A stretch of DNA of 64,000 bases from Pelagibacteraceae bacterium AG-337-G06. GTDB lineage: Bacteria > Pseudomonadota > Alphaproteobacteria > Pelagibacterales > AG-422-B15. This document shows, one piece after another, positions 1-8,513 of this stretch. The translations under genes and the position numbers were made by a program. Position 1 is the first letter of the stretch. Every line of letters starts with the position of its first letter. The stretch lies in NCBI GenBank assembly GCA_003282175.1, contig QBZX01000002.1, positions 1-64,000 of the forward strand, given 5' to 3'. The notes beneath the pieces were generated by a model that saw only the letters and a list, made by a program, of their open reading frames with translations, was not told the DNA's origin and ran no database searches.

Positions 1-1605
1 GTAATCATTAGAGAGGAAACTTCAGACTATATTAAATCAATTGAAAAATTAAAATATATACTTCCAGAGGTTTATATAGACACCGAAAAATTGTATTCTG
101 AAATCGAAAAATCAAAAAAATTTATCCCAGTTAAAGTACTCGATGATTTATCTTGGGATCAATTTTCTGTGCTTAACGCCAACATTCATAAAGTAGATGG
201 ACTTTATCCTCAAATTGGTTTTAAGAGATATTATACTGGCGGGCCATCACATTCTCATATTATTGGGTACACGGCTTCTCTTGATAAAAAAGAAAAAGAT
301 ACAAATACATTAGCTGATTTAAATTCGGCAAAATCAGGAAAGATTGGAATTGAGAAGTTCAAGGACTTCAATTTAAGAGGTAAATTAGGAAGTAAAAATA
401 TCGAAGTCAATGTAAATGGAAGAGAAATAAGAGAATTAGACAGATATGAAAGTACTCCTGGTGAAAATATTCAACTTACAATTGACTCAGAACTTCAAGA
501 TTATTGTTACAAAAGCCTGAATGAACAAAGTGGATGTGTTGCAGTCACGAATATTAAAACTGGAGAATTTTATGCATTAGTTTCATCTCCATCTTATGAT
601 CCAAATTTATTTTCTAAGAATATTTCAATAGCAAAGTGGAATTCTCTTACAGACAATATATATAAACCCCTTATAAACAAATCGATTTCCAGTCAATACC
701 CTCCTGGTTCAACAATAAAGCCTTTTGTTACATTAGCAGCATTAGAAAATGGCGTCAGTGAGAAAAGGGAAGTTTATTGCAATGGAAAACATGAAATTAA
801 GGACACAAGTCTTGAGTCAGGAATAAAAACCTTTCACTGTTGGAAAGAGGAAGGTCACGGCAAGGTTAATATGAATGAGGCTCTTAAAGTTTCATGTGAT
901 GTATATTTTTACCAAATATCAAGAGAAATTGGAATCAACAAAATTGCTGAGGTATGCAAAAGGTTTGGGTTTGGACAAAATGTTTTTGACTCATTTTATG
1001 AAGAAAAAAAGGGAATTGTTCCATCAAAAAATTGGAAGTTAGAGTCTATTGGCATACCTTGGATGGTTGGAGAAACTCTTTCAGCTGGAATTGGACAAGG
1101 GTATTTTCTTACAACCTCTGCGCAATTAAGTCTTGCTTTGGGTCGATTAATTAATGGCGGAGAGAAAATAAATCCAACTATTCTCTTCAATAAAAATAAA
1201 GATACTCAAAAAAAACAGAAAATATCATTAAATAATAAACATTTAGCAATCATTAAGAAGGGTCTTGAGGATGCAACCAATACACCAGGAGGAACGTCAT
1301 ATAGATCACGTATTTCTGGAAATTTAAAGATGGCTGGCAAAACTGGTACGTCTCAAGTCAGAGTTATTAGCGCAAAAGAAAGAGAAGAGGGAATAAAAAA
1401 AAATAATGAGTTGCCGTGGGACAAACGTGATCATGGTTTATTTATAGGATATGGACCAATAAATAATCCTCAATATGCAGTTTCAGTAATAATAGAACAC
1501 GGAGGAAGTGGTTCTGGAGCTGCAGCACCAGTTGCTTCGAAAATATTCAAATATTTATTTGATAATAAGTTAAATCTAAAAAGTAAGAGTATTTCCAATG
1601 TTTAG
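1..1605 (+). CDS. mrdA: Penicillin-binding protein 2 (5' end cut by window)
   Basis: Peptidoglycan transpeptidase that crosslinks side-wall material with RodA during elongation; acts in the periplasm, anchored in the inner membrane. The frame is open from base 1, so the start lies upstream and roughly the first 70-100 residues (cytoplasmic tail, membrane anchor, part of the pedestal) are missing; 534 residues are visible. The three class-B PBP motifs are all present: the SxxK box PPGSTIKP (nucleophile Ser codon at 709-711), SCD at 892-900 in the place of SxN, as usual for PBP2, and KTG at 1339-1347. Its end overlaps the rodA start by 8 bases, the classical mrdA-mrdB pairing. A first TTG at 91 is only an internal codon. 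Confidence 0.95.
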   Translation, partial: VIIREETSDYIKSIEKLKYILPEVYIDTEKLYSEIEKSKKFIPVKVLDDLSWDQFSVLNANIHKVDGLYPQIGFKRYYTGGPSHSHIIGYTASLDKKEKDTNTLADLNSAKSGKIGIEKFKDFNLRGKLGSKNIEVNVNGREIRELDRYESTPGENIQLTIDSELQDYCYKSLNEQSGCVAVTNIKTGEFYALVSSPSYDPNLFSKNISIAKWNSLTDNIYKPLINKSISSQYPPGSTIKPFVTLAALENGVSEKREVYCNGKHEIKDTSLESGIKTFHCWKEEGHGKVNMNEALKVSCDVYFYQISREIGINKIAEVCKRFGFGQNVFDSFYEEKKGIVPSKNWKLESIGIPWMVGETLSAGIGQGYFLTTSAQLSLALGRLINGGEKINPTILFNKNKDTQKKQKISLNNKHLAIIKKGLEDATNTPGGTSYRSRISGNLKMAGKTGTSQVRVISAKEREEGIKKNNELPWDKRDHGLFIGYGPINNPQYAVSVIIEHGGSGSGAAAPVASKIFKYLFDNKLNLKSKSISNV

Positions 1606-2731
1606 TGGTAGCAAGGTTGAAGTAACGATCCTTGATAAACTTAAATCTATAAATTATTTTTTAATATTTCTTATATGTGCCATATTTTTTATTGGTATTC
1701 TTGCGTTATACAGTATTTCTAATGGAAATTTTAGTGAATGGCCCATAAGGCATTTGCAAAGGTTCATCTTAGGCCTAATTATTTTTTTTATTGTGGCATT
1801 GTTAGATTTAAAAATAATTTTCAGATTTGCATACTTAATTTTTATTGTCAGTATTATTACCCTAATGGTTCTACCGCTAGTTGGAGATGAAATTAATGGT
1901 GCTAAAAGATGGATAAGTGTTGCAGGATTTAGTTTACAGCCATCAGAATTTGTAAAATATACTTTAATTCTGGCTCTTGCTAAATATTTTCATTCTATGG
2001 AAGATTATCACGACAATTTTATTTATAAATTAATCATACCTTGTTTTATAGTAATTATACCAGTTGCTTTTGTTGTAATTCAGCCTGATTTGGGAACTGC
2101 CTTGGTAATCTTTCTAGGTGGAGTGAGCGTTATATGGATCTCAGGTCTTAATTATAAGTATTTTATATCTGGGATTTTAGGGTTTATCCTATCTATGCCA
2201 ATCTTGTGGCAGTATTTAAAGGGATATCAAAAAGAGAGAGTTTTCACTTTTTTTAATCCAGAGAGAGACCCTCTAGGAAATGGCTACCATATAACTCAAT
2301 CTAAAATTGCTTTAGGCTCAGGTGGTATTTTTGGCAAAGGTTATATGGAAGGCACCCAAAGTCATCTTAATTTTCTCCCTGAGATGCAAACAGACTTTAT
2401 TTTCACAATGTTTGGAGAAGAGTTTGGATTCATTGGTTCTATAGTTTTAATGTTATTATATATGACATTGATTGGTATTTCTATCAGAATGGCACTAACT
2501 TCTAAAAGTTTATTTAGTAAATTCTTATCCATAGGAGTTTGTTCTGTATTCTTTATTTATGTATTTGTAAATATTGGAATGGTTACTGGAATTCTACCTG
2601 TAGTTGGAGTTCCTTTGCCATTCATATCATATGGAGGAAGCTCAATGTTAGCCGTGATGTTTGGATTTGGGTTGCTAACGAATTGTTATGTTAATTCTAA
2701 CACAACTTTAACGAAGAGCAGCTTTATATAA
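1598..2731 (+). CDS. rodA: Rod-shape-determining SEDS glycosyltransferase RodA
   Basis: Lipid II polymerase of the elongasome, an inner-membrane protein with about ten membrane segments and partner of PBP2. Seen: the SEDS motifs RWISVAGFSLQPSEFVK in the first third, the LNFLPEMQTDFIF plus GEEFGF extracellular loop, and the C-terminal VPLPFISYGGSS signature that defines FtsW/RodA/SpoVE. The length of 377 residues is normal for RodA. Start ATG lies inside the mrdA 3' end, implying translational coupling. The position immediately behind a PBP2 gene separates it from FtsW. The gene ends 3 bases before a convergent gene, with no terminator hairpin visible. Confidence 0.95.
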   Translation: MFSGSKVEVTILDKLKSINYFLIFLICAIFFIGILALYSISNGNFSEWPIRHLQRFILGLIIFFIVALLDLKIIFRFAYLIFIVSIITLMVLPLVGDEINGAKRWISVAGFSLQPSEFVKYTLILALAKYFHSMEDYHDNFIYKLIIPCFIVIIPVAFVVIQPDLGTALVIFLGGVSVIWISGLNYKYFISGILGFILSMPILWQYLKGYQKERVFTFFNPERDPLGNGYHITQSKIALGSGGIFGKGYMEGTQSHLNFLPEMQTDFIFTMFGEEFGFIGSIVLMLLYMTLIGISIRMALTSKSLFSKFLSIGVCSVFFIYVFVNIGMVTGILPVVGVPLPFISYGGSSMLAVMFGFGLLTNCYVNSNTTLTKSSFI

Positions 2732-2734
2732 AAT

Positions 2735-3841
2735 TTATTGTTTGGGAAAGTAATCTTCTTTTTGACCTACACGAAATACATCTGTAGTCGCGCAGTGAAG
2801 TGCGCCGCCAAAAGGGTAAGCATCTCTGAAAGGAACGGGAATAACTTCAAATCCTAAATTGCTAATTTGCTCACATTGGTAGACCTCACTTTCTTCAACG
2901 CATACAGTTTTTGGATCTATGACCAAAACATTCATACTCAACCAAATACTAGAATAGCATAAAGGAGGTGGCTCATTATGGGCAGGCTGAGCTGCATCTA
3001 TGATTTGCCAATCATTACGCTCAAATATTTTTCTTTGCTCGTCAGGTAACCGTCTTGTTGGGTTATTAATTATGAGACCTGGTTTTAAAGGAGTGAATGT
3101 TGCATCTATATGTATAGGATAAGGGTCACCTGGAAAATTCAAGGCATGAACTCTATGGTCTGCGAAATGTCTCTTGAGCCAATTGATACCTTTTAAATTC
3201 GTTGTAAAGCCATGTTGTACAAATAAATCTTTTCCCATCCTTAAAATATCTGCAGCATCAAATAAAATTTCTTTTTCGGTCGTTACAAATTCTTTTTTTG
3301 CAACCATTTCTAATCGTTCATCAATTGATATATTATCATTTAAATAATTTTTTCTATAACTGCAATCTGTTAATCTTGGTTTGGGCGCAGTTTCAATTCT
3401 CATTTCTGGATCTTCATCGTAATATTTCTCTAATAATGGCCTGTAACAAAGATATTCAAACCACCTAGACCTATAGGACATTGTTGCTTCAAGCATTTCA
3501 TTTCCAAGAGTAAGAATAACGTCTCTAGGAGGCATACAGCCAAACATTGATCCATGATCCCAGTCAGGAGTGGAAATTTTTTGATTAAATTCAAGTGGAG
3601 TGGGTCGATCAACTTTCACCCCTCTAGTTTCTAAAATATTTGAAAAATTATCCAGTTGAAGATTAGCTTTATGAATAGATTCTTCACTGCGGGGCCCATG
3701 CATCCCTTTCATATCACTATCTTCAGGTATTTTTGGATCAGTTGCTGGTTCAGATGGTGGTATGCAACAGTTATCTGCTTTTCCAACTATTATATGCTTG
3801 AGAGGATCCCACTCATTCCATGAATTTACAATTTTTACCAT
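2735..3841 (-). CDS. Glycine amidinotransferase-like enzyme (AGAT family)
   Basis: Member of the amidinotransferase family that moves the guanidino-carbon group from arginine to an amine acceptor; with glycine the product is guanidinoacetate, the creatine precursor. Seen: the AGAT catalytic triad context, Asp195 in FDAADILRMGKDLFVQ, His244 in HIDATF and Cys350 in GGALHCATTDVFR, spaced 49 and 106 residues apart, close to the vertebrate enzyme. At 368 residues it is complete. Relatives use inosamine phosphate or other amines, so the acceptor is uncertain; the abundance of glycine, sarcosine and betaine genes in this window makes glycine or a methylated glycine plausible (inference). It stands alone, convergent with rodA. 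No creatinase or guanidinoacetate methyltransferase is seen nearby. Confidence 0.8.
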   Translation of the reverse strand: MVKIVNSWNEWDPLKHIIVGKADNCCIPPSEPATDPKIPEDSDMKGMHGPRSEESIHKANLQLDNFSNILETRGVKVDRPTPLEFNQKISTPDWDHGSMFGCMPPRDVILTLGNEMLEATMSYRSRWFEYLCYRPLLEKYYDEDPEMRIETAPKPRLTDCSYRKNYLNDNISIDERLEMVAKKEFVTTEKEILFDAADILRMGKDLFVQHGFTTNLKGINWLKRHFADHRVHALNFPGDPYPIHIDATFTPLKPGLIINNPTRRLPDEQRKIFERNDWQIIDAAQPAHNEPPPLCYSSIWLSMNVLVIDPKTVCVEESEVYQCEQISNLGFEVIPVPFRDAYPFGGALHCATTDVFRVGQKEDYFPKQ

Positions 3842-3935
3842 AGATTTTTATTGGTTAATTTGAATAATATTGCCTTGAATTCAAGCTAAATTGAAAGTAA
3901 GAGTCAAGAAATTTTCATTAAACAAGGAGTTGATC

Positions 3936-5456
3936 TTGCTAAGTAATAATGAGAGTTATGACATAGTTATCGTTGGTTCAGGTCTATTGGGCATTATATG
4001 TGCGATGCTGTGTGGAAGATATAAACTAAAAACATTATTACTTTCCCAGAACTTCATAAATGAAAATGTTTTAAATGAGGCCTCATTTGATGATGAGACA
4101 GCAAGAATATTGGACAGTATTGGAGTTTATTCTAAGATTAATGATCTAATTAATACACCTTCATTTACTGATTTAGTAACTACTAATTCAAAAATTGTAC
4201 AACGAAGTCCAGTTATTAAGGCTAAGAATAGTTTTCCTTCATTAATAACATTTACCCCAGGAAATCTTGAAAAAGAGATTCTGCAAAGTTGCTATGATGA
4301 TCCAAATATAGATATCCTAGATAATTTTTGTATCTCCCACTTTGAACTAAACACAAATACTTATTCTCTCAAAAAAGATAACAGTACAATTAAAGTTGAA
4401 GCATCATATTTAATTTATACAGAAGAAATTAATGAGCTAATAAATAACAAATTAAATATTAATTACGATGATCTTGGTTACTTAAGAGAGTGGCTAATAG
4501 TGGATATTTTTCTTAAAAGTGAGGGTAATCTTGAAAATGTTTTCAGACAGATTTGTGACCCAATAAGACCAACATCATATGTTGCACTTTCTGAATCACG
4601 ATATCGATTTCAATTTCAATTATTAACGGGAGAAAAAAAAGAGGAAATGGCGTCAATTAGTAAAGCTCACGATTTAATTTCTAATTGGCTTTCTCCCAAT
4701 CAATACAACATTGAATATTTATCAACCTTTGAATTTAAAGGAAGGTGCGCAAATAATTTTCAGATAGAAAATATTTTTCTAATTGGTAAGGCTGCATATC
4801 AGATTCCACCTTATGCTGCACAAAGCTTGAATAGTGGAATAAGAGACGCAGCTAATCTAATCTGGAAAATTAATTTAATAAAAAAATATAAAGCTAAAAA
4901 TAAGATTATCCATTCTTACAATATTGAAAGAAATCCAAAAATTAGACAAACAATTAAATCTTCCATTGTACTCGGGCAGCTTATTGACTCTATTTCTGTC
5001 GCTCTTCAAAATAGTACTCCTCTTGAAGAAGCGATTGCACCTGAAGCAAGAGAACAAGCATTTGGCAAGAAGGATAAATTAAGTGATAAGATTAATGAGC
5101 CAGGTATTTACAATTCTCTAGCTTACGATATCTATTCAGGCCAACGTATTGAAAAAAACATAAGAGATAAAAATAATACTCTTATCGATGTGGATAAAAA
5201 TATAGGGTTTAATTTTGCGATAATCTCGAAAGATAATAATTTTGATCATTTAGGAGATGGCACCTTGAGAAGGTTAAAGGAACTAAATTGTAAATTTTTA
5301 ACTAATATTAAAGAAATTCACTTAGAACCAAATCTTACTGAGGCTTTGGCATCAGGAGATATTATAGTTAGGCCTGATATGAAAATATTTGGAGTATCTA
5401 ATGATAAGTTAACTACTGAACAAATGTGCCAAGATTTGTTAAACCAAATTACTTAG
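3936..5456 (+). CDS. FAD-dependent monooxygenase-like protein (PHBH/MhpA fold)
   Basis: Resembles group-A flavin monooxygenases that hydroxylate aromatic rings. Seen: an N-terminal Rossmann dinucleotide motif YDIVIVGSGLLGIICAM and, in the middle, FLIGKAAYQIPPYAAQ followed by SGIRDAANLIWK, matching the family's second FAD motif and helix. In that motif the near-invariant Asp of GDAA is a Lys (GKAA), and the His usually following is a Tyr, so FAD ribityl contacts are altered. The C-terminal thioredoxin-like third is present. Start choice: TTG at 3936 has AAGGAG six bases upstream; the frame also stays open back to a TTG at 3891 without a matching ribosome site. Substrate unknown; the enzyme may be divergent or have lost its ancestral activity. 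Confidence 0.6.
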   Translation: MLSNNESYDIVIVGSGLLGIICAMLCGRYKLKTLLLSQNFINENVLNEASFDDETARILDSIGVYSKINDLINTPSFTDLVTTNSKIVQRSPVIKAKNSFPSLITFTPGNLEKEILQSCYDDPNIDILDNFCISHFELNTNTYSLKKDNSTIKVEASYLIYTEEINELINNKLNINYDDLGYLREWLIVDIFLKSEGNLENVFRQICDPIRPTSYVALSESRYRFQFQLLTGEKKEEMASISKAHDLISNWLSPNQYNIEYLSTFEFKGRCANNFQIENIFLIGKAAYQIPPYAAQSLNSGIRDAANLIWKINLIKKYKAKNKIIHSYNIERNPKIRQTIKSSIVLGQLIDSISVALQNSTPLEEAIAPEAREQAFGKKDKLSDKINEPGIYNSLAYDIYSGQRIEKNIRDKNNTLIDVDKNIGFNFAIISKDNNFDHLGDGTLRRLKELNCKFLTNIKEIHLEPNLTEALASGDIIVRPDMKIFGVSNDKLTTEQMCQDLLNQIT

Positions 5457-5486
5457 AATCAAATTTGTAAAATGGACTAAAAATGA

Positions 5487-5511
5487 GTGATAAAAATATC
5501 ACAATTTTTTT
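5487..5511 (+). terminator. Short hairpin with T-tract after the flavoprotein gene
   Basis: GTGATA and TATCAC form a 6-base-pair stem with an AAAA loop, followed two bases later by seven T residues. It sits about 30 bases after the stop codon of the upstream flavoprotein gene. The stem is short and AT-rich, so termination may be weak. Confidence 0.5.
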
Positions 5512-5594
5512 AACACCTAAATAATCTTTAAAAATCAATATTTTAAAAGATTACAAGAACCTTGTTTAGCTATATTTTGAAGTTAAAGTTCATA

Positions 5595-5616
5595 TAAATA
5601 CTATATGTAGTATTTA
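5595..5616. promoter_or_regulatory. Palindrome upstream of the tandem small membrane proteins
   Basis: A perfect inverted repeat of nine-base arms (TAAATACTA / TAGTATTTA) around TATG lies 23 bases before the start codon of the first 71-residue protein. It could be an operator or a 5' leader hairpin. The rest of the 5457-5639 gap is AT-rich with no gene seen. Regulator unknown. Confidence 0.4.
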
Positions 5617-5639
5617 ATAACATAACAGAAGGGGGAGTT

Positions 5640-5855
5640 ATGATTAGAAACGCACAAAACGCAATAAAAGCTCTAACAAGCCTTGGGCTTTCATTATTGG
5701 CACTGGGAATAGTGATAGGCCTATTAAGTGGGGGTAGTCTCCCATTTGTAGGAAATATTGCTAGTAATATAGTTTCTCTTGTAAGCCAATTAGGTAATGC
5801 AGGTGTAGTCGGATTGATTGCAGTCGGTGTTATTCTTTGGTTGTTTCGAGACTAA
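5640..5855 (+). CDS. Small hydrophobic membrane protein, copy 1
   Basis: Unrecognised 71-residue protein. It has a basic N-terminus, two hydrophobic segments (about residues 14-32 and 51-68) and a glycine-rich linker with SLPFVGN between them, so a two-pass inner-membrane hairpin is likely. The ribosome site GGGGGAG just before ATG is stronger than those of most neighbours, hinting at high expression. It is clearly related to the next gene: both share the pattern of hydrophobic segment, S(L/S)PF(V/L)G, an (L/F)xxLG segment, G(V)VG(L/I)I, then a second hydrophobic segment. Function cannot be assigned; a small pore, accessory subunit or toxin-like peptide are all open. Confidence 0.7.
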   Translation: MIRNAQNAIKALTSLGLSLLALGIVIGLLSGGSLPFVGNIASNIVSLVSQLGNAGVVGLIAVGVILWLFRD

Positions 5856-5861
5856 TTAAAT

Positions 5862-5893
5862 TTTCACTTCCTTGTATTAGCAGGGAAGTGAAA
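5862..5893 (+). repeat. Hairpin between the two small membrane protein genes
   Basis: TTTCACTTCC and GGAAGTGAAA form a perfect ten-base-pair stem around a 12-base loop, starting 7 bases after the first stop codon. There is no T-tract, so it is more likely an mRNA-processing or stability hairpin setting a ratio between the two genes than a terminator. Confidence 0.55.
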
Positions 5894-5905
5894 TTAAGGT
5901 AATTA

Positions 5906-6133
5906 ATGATATCCAGAATTAAGCAAATATTGAGAGAAATCATAGACTTTGGGCTGTTGCTGATAGCTATAGCAATAATTCTGGAAGTTCTTTTCGGCCC
6001 TTCATCACCATTTTTAGGTAAAGGCATCACAAACAACCTTGTTGGATTATTTAATCGACTTGGGAGTGAAGGTGTTGTTGGCATCATATCTGTAGCAATA
6101 ATAATTTATCTTTGGAACAGACTGCAGAAATAA
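5906..6133 (+). CDS. Small hydrophobic membrane protein, copy 2
   Basis: Unrecognised 75-residue protein, a diverged tandem relative of the preceding gene. Segments align as GLLLIAIAIILEVLFG, then SSPFLGKG, then the LGSEGVVGIISVAIIIYLW stretch, giving the same two-helix layout with a basic N-terminus (residues 1-10 carry R, K, R) and a basic C-terminal tail. The ribosome site (TAAGG) is weaker than that of copy 1. The two are probably co-transcribed and separated by a hairpin. A duplication followed by divergence is the simplest reading; hetero-oligomer formation is an inference. Confidence 0.7.
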   Translation: MISRIKQILREIIDFGLLLIAIAIILEVLFGPSSPFLGKGITNNLVGLFNRLGSEGVVGIISVAIIIYLWNRLQK

Positions 6134-6218
6134 TATTGAAAAACTAACATTTTTCTTGCTCATTTCATTTTTTTATTAGAACCTAGCTATCTATTTATTA
6201 CAAATTGGAGGTATTTAA

Positions 6219-7052
6219 GTGAGAAATTTAAAATCAATAATAGTAGGACTAATGATATCAGCGCTTTCAACAATTGCGTTTGCTGATGGTCACTGGTCTA
6301 CAATAAAAATAGGTACAGAAGGTGCTTATGAACCATGGAACTTTACTGACTCGGACGGCAACCTAGTTGGAGCAGAATTAGATCTTGCAAGAGATTTATG
6401 TGCTCGTATGAACGCTGAATGTGAATTTGTACAGCAAGATTGGGATGGAATTATTCCTGCATTAGTGAATGGAAAGTACGACGTAATTATGGCTGGGATG
6501 TCTGTAACGGAAGAGCGAAAAAAAACAATAAGCTTTTCTAAAGCCTACATGACTGAGCCAGCTAGATTTTTTTCATTAAATAGCTCGCCATTAAGTACAT
6601 TCTCTTCTGCAAAAAATTTGAATTTAGATGATGATGGAGATGCAACTGCTGGAACTATTAGTGCTCTTAATAATGCAATGAAAGGCATGAACGTTGGTGT
6701 CACAGTTGCAACAATACATGAGGATTTTGCAAACAAATATCTTGATTCAAATCTAAAGGTTTATCCTACTCAAGACGAGATGAATCTTGATCTTGCAGCT
6801 GGAAGAATTGATGCAATGCTATGTGACGTTGGTACCGCTGAGGCATTTATGGAAACAGCAGGTGGATCAGATGTAGTAACTTTTGGTCCAAATGTATTCG
6901 GAGGCTTACTTGGTGAAGGTGTAGGAGCTGGGATTAGACAAGGTGATGCAGATTTAAAAGCAATGTTTGATAAAGCTATTGCTGATGCAGCTGCCGATGG
7001 AACTATTTCTAAAATTTCTATGCAATGGTTTGGAAAAGACTTGGCTCCATAA
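6219..7052 (+). CDS. Polar amino-acid ABC transporter substrate-binding protein
   Basis: Periplasmic family-3 solute-binding protein (lysine/arginine/ornithine/histidine or opine type) that captures an amino acid and delivers it to the permease pair downstream. Seen: a signal peptide with cleavage likely after IAFA (near residue 22), then IKIGTEGAYEPWNFTDSDG, the family's opening ligand-binding segment, and MAGMSVTEERKKTISFSKAY, its conserved middle motif. GTG start chosen because GGAGGT lies six bases upstream. 277 residues is normal. A strong terminator follows at 7077, so the binding protein mRNA can accumulate above that of the permeases, a common arrangement. Confidence 0.9.
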   Translation: MRNLKSIIVGLMISALSTIAFADGHWSTIKIGTEGAYEPWNFTDSDGNLVGAELDLARDLCARMNAECEFVQQDWDGIIPALVNGKYDVIMAGMSVTEERKKTISFSKAYMTEPARFFSLNSSPLSTFSSAKNLNLDDDGDATAGTISALNNAMKGMNVGVTVATIHEDFANKYLDSNLKVYPTQDEMNLDLAAGRIDAMLCDVGTAEAFMETAGGSDVVTFGPNVFGGLLGEGVGAGIRQGDADLKAMFDKAIADAAADGTISKISMQWFGKDLAP

Positions 7053-7076
7053 TTTTGTAAACAATAATATATAAAG

Positions 7077-7109
7077 ACGGCTGTTTTCTTAAAGCAGCCG
7101 TTTTTTTTT
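7077..7109 (+). terminator. Rho-independent terminator after the binding protein
   Basis: ACGGCTG pairs with CAGCCGT across an 11-base loop and is followed by nine T residues. It lies 25 bases after the stop codon and just before the first permease, so it probably acts as a partial terminator inside the transport operon. Confidence 0.9.
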
Positions 7110-7119
7110 ATCTAAATAT

Positions 7120-7833
7120 ATGTTTGATGTTTTTGCATTAGGTCCAACAGGATGGGGAGATGAAATGCTTATGGGTGCCGTAATGACGGTTCTTGTCAGC
7201 ACGTCATCATTATTACTGGGAATAACAATAGGAATAGTATTTGCAGCATGTAAGTTATCTAATTTTTTTATTCTTAGAGCTATTGCAGAAGTTTATACAA
7301 CAATTATTAGAGGTATACCTGAGCTTTTAGTAATCTATTTACTTTTTTTTGGAGGTAGTAGTGCTGTCATGTATCTAGCTAAGATATTTGGGTATATGGG
7401 TTATATTGAACTTAATGCATTTACAATTGGTACTATTGCTGTAGGGGCAATCTCAGGTGCATATTCGACAGAAGTCATAAGGGGAGCAGTCAACTCAGTG
7501 CCTAAAGGACAGTTTGAGGTTGGTAAAACGCTAGGCCTCAGTGGATATAGTTTATATGGAAAAATTATTTTTCCTCAAGTTGCGCGTATCGCATTACCAG
7601 GTATAGGAAATGTTTGGCAAATCACGTTAAAGGATACAGCATTGATAAGTGTAACAGGTCTTGTAGAAATTATGAGACAGTCACGTATTGCTGCGGGCTC
7701 TACTCATGAACCATTTATATTTTATACTGCAGCGATTATTTTGTACTTACTAATAACTCGTCTATCAAATATTTTTTTCGATAGCGCTGAAAAGAAATAT
7801 TCAAAAGGCTATGTTTCTAAGGAGGCTATATGA
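7120..7833 (+). CDS. Amino-acid ABC transporter permease (HisQ/ArtQ-like)
   Basis: Inner-membrane subunit of a polar amino-acid importer, 237 residues with about five membrane segments. Seen: the N-terminal hydrophobic segment, the IIRGIPELLVIYLLFFGG stretch typical of the HisM/HisQ family, and the EAA loop SVPKGQFEVGKTLGLS with downstream P-x-IGN that contacts the ATPase. Only 10 bases separate it from the terminator T-tract. The next gene overlaps by 4 bases (ATGA). Partner subunits are the upstream binding protein and the next permease; no ATP-binding gene is present on either side. Confidence 0.9.
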   Translation: MFDVFALGPTGWGDEMLMGAVMTVLVSTSSLLLGITIGIVFAACKLSNFFILRAIAEVYTTIIRGIPELLVIYLLFFGGSSAVMYLAKIFGYMGYIELNAFTIGTIAVGAISGAYSTEVIRGAVNSVPKGQFEVGKTLGLSGYSLYGKIIFPQVARIALPGIGNVWQITLKDTALISVTGLVEIMRQSRIAAGSTHEPFIFYTAAIILYLLITRLSNIFFDSAEKKYSKGYVSKEAI

Positions 7834-8513
7834 GATTTGATTTAATGTATGAGTCATTCTTTAAAATAGTTGAAGGAGTCCCTCTTACTTTGCAGGTCGT
7901 CTCAATCTCTACGGTATTAGGTATTTTTCTTGCCGTAGCAGTTGCTTTAATGAGAATTTCTGGAAGCAAATTTATGTCTTTGCCCGCTTACTATTTTGTT
8001 TATCTCATAAGAGGCACGCCTCTGCTCTTACAGCTATACTTTGTTTATTATGGTCTAAGCCAATTCGAATTCATTAGAGAAAGTATATTATGGCCATTAC
8101 TAAAAGAGCCATACTGGTGTGGAATAATAACTCTCACCATAAGTACAGGGGCATATTCATCAGAAATTATTCGAGGAGGAATATTATCTGTTTCAAAGAA
8201 TTATATTGAAGCTGCGGAGGCTCTAGGATTATCGCAGGCAAAGACTTTTATGTTAGTTACATTACCTATTACAGTAAGACAGGCGCTTCCAGCATACGGC
8301 AATGAACTTATCTTGATGGTTAAGGCAAGTTCTCTCATTTCCATTGTTACCCTGATGGAAATTACGGGGATAGCAAGAACAATTATATCAAAAACTTATG
8401 CTCCTGTTGAAATATTCCTGGTAGCTGGTTCAATTTATTTAGCTATAAATTTTATAATTGTAATGTTTGTTAGTCTTTCAGAAAGAAGGCTAGGAATAGA
8501 AAAGGCTACCTAA
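7830..8513 (+). CDS. Amino-acid ABC transporter permease (HisM-like)
   Basis: Second inner-membrane subunit of the same importer, 227 residues. Seen: YLIRGTPLLLQLYFVYYGL, the family's conserved second-helix region, and the EAA loop KNYIEAAEALGLS followed by LPITVRQALPAYGN. It starts inside the stop codon of the first permease, so the two are translationally coupled and probably form a heterodimer. The next gene on this strand is not an ATPase; the 3' end runs 8 bases into a convergent acetyltransferase gene. The importer must borrow an ATP-binding subunit encoded elsewhere. Confidence 0.9.
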   Translation: MRFDLMYESFFKIVEGVPLTLQVVSISTVLGIFLAVAVALMRISGSKFMSLPAYYFVYLIRGTPLLLQLYFVYYGLSQFEFIRESILWPLLKEPYWCGIITLTISTGAYSSEIIRGGILSVSKNYIEAAEALGLSQAKTFMLVTLPITVRQALPAYGNELILMVKASSLISIVTLMEITGIARTIISKTYAPVEIFLVAGSIYLAINFIIVMFVSLSERRLGIEKAT

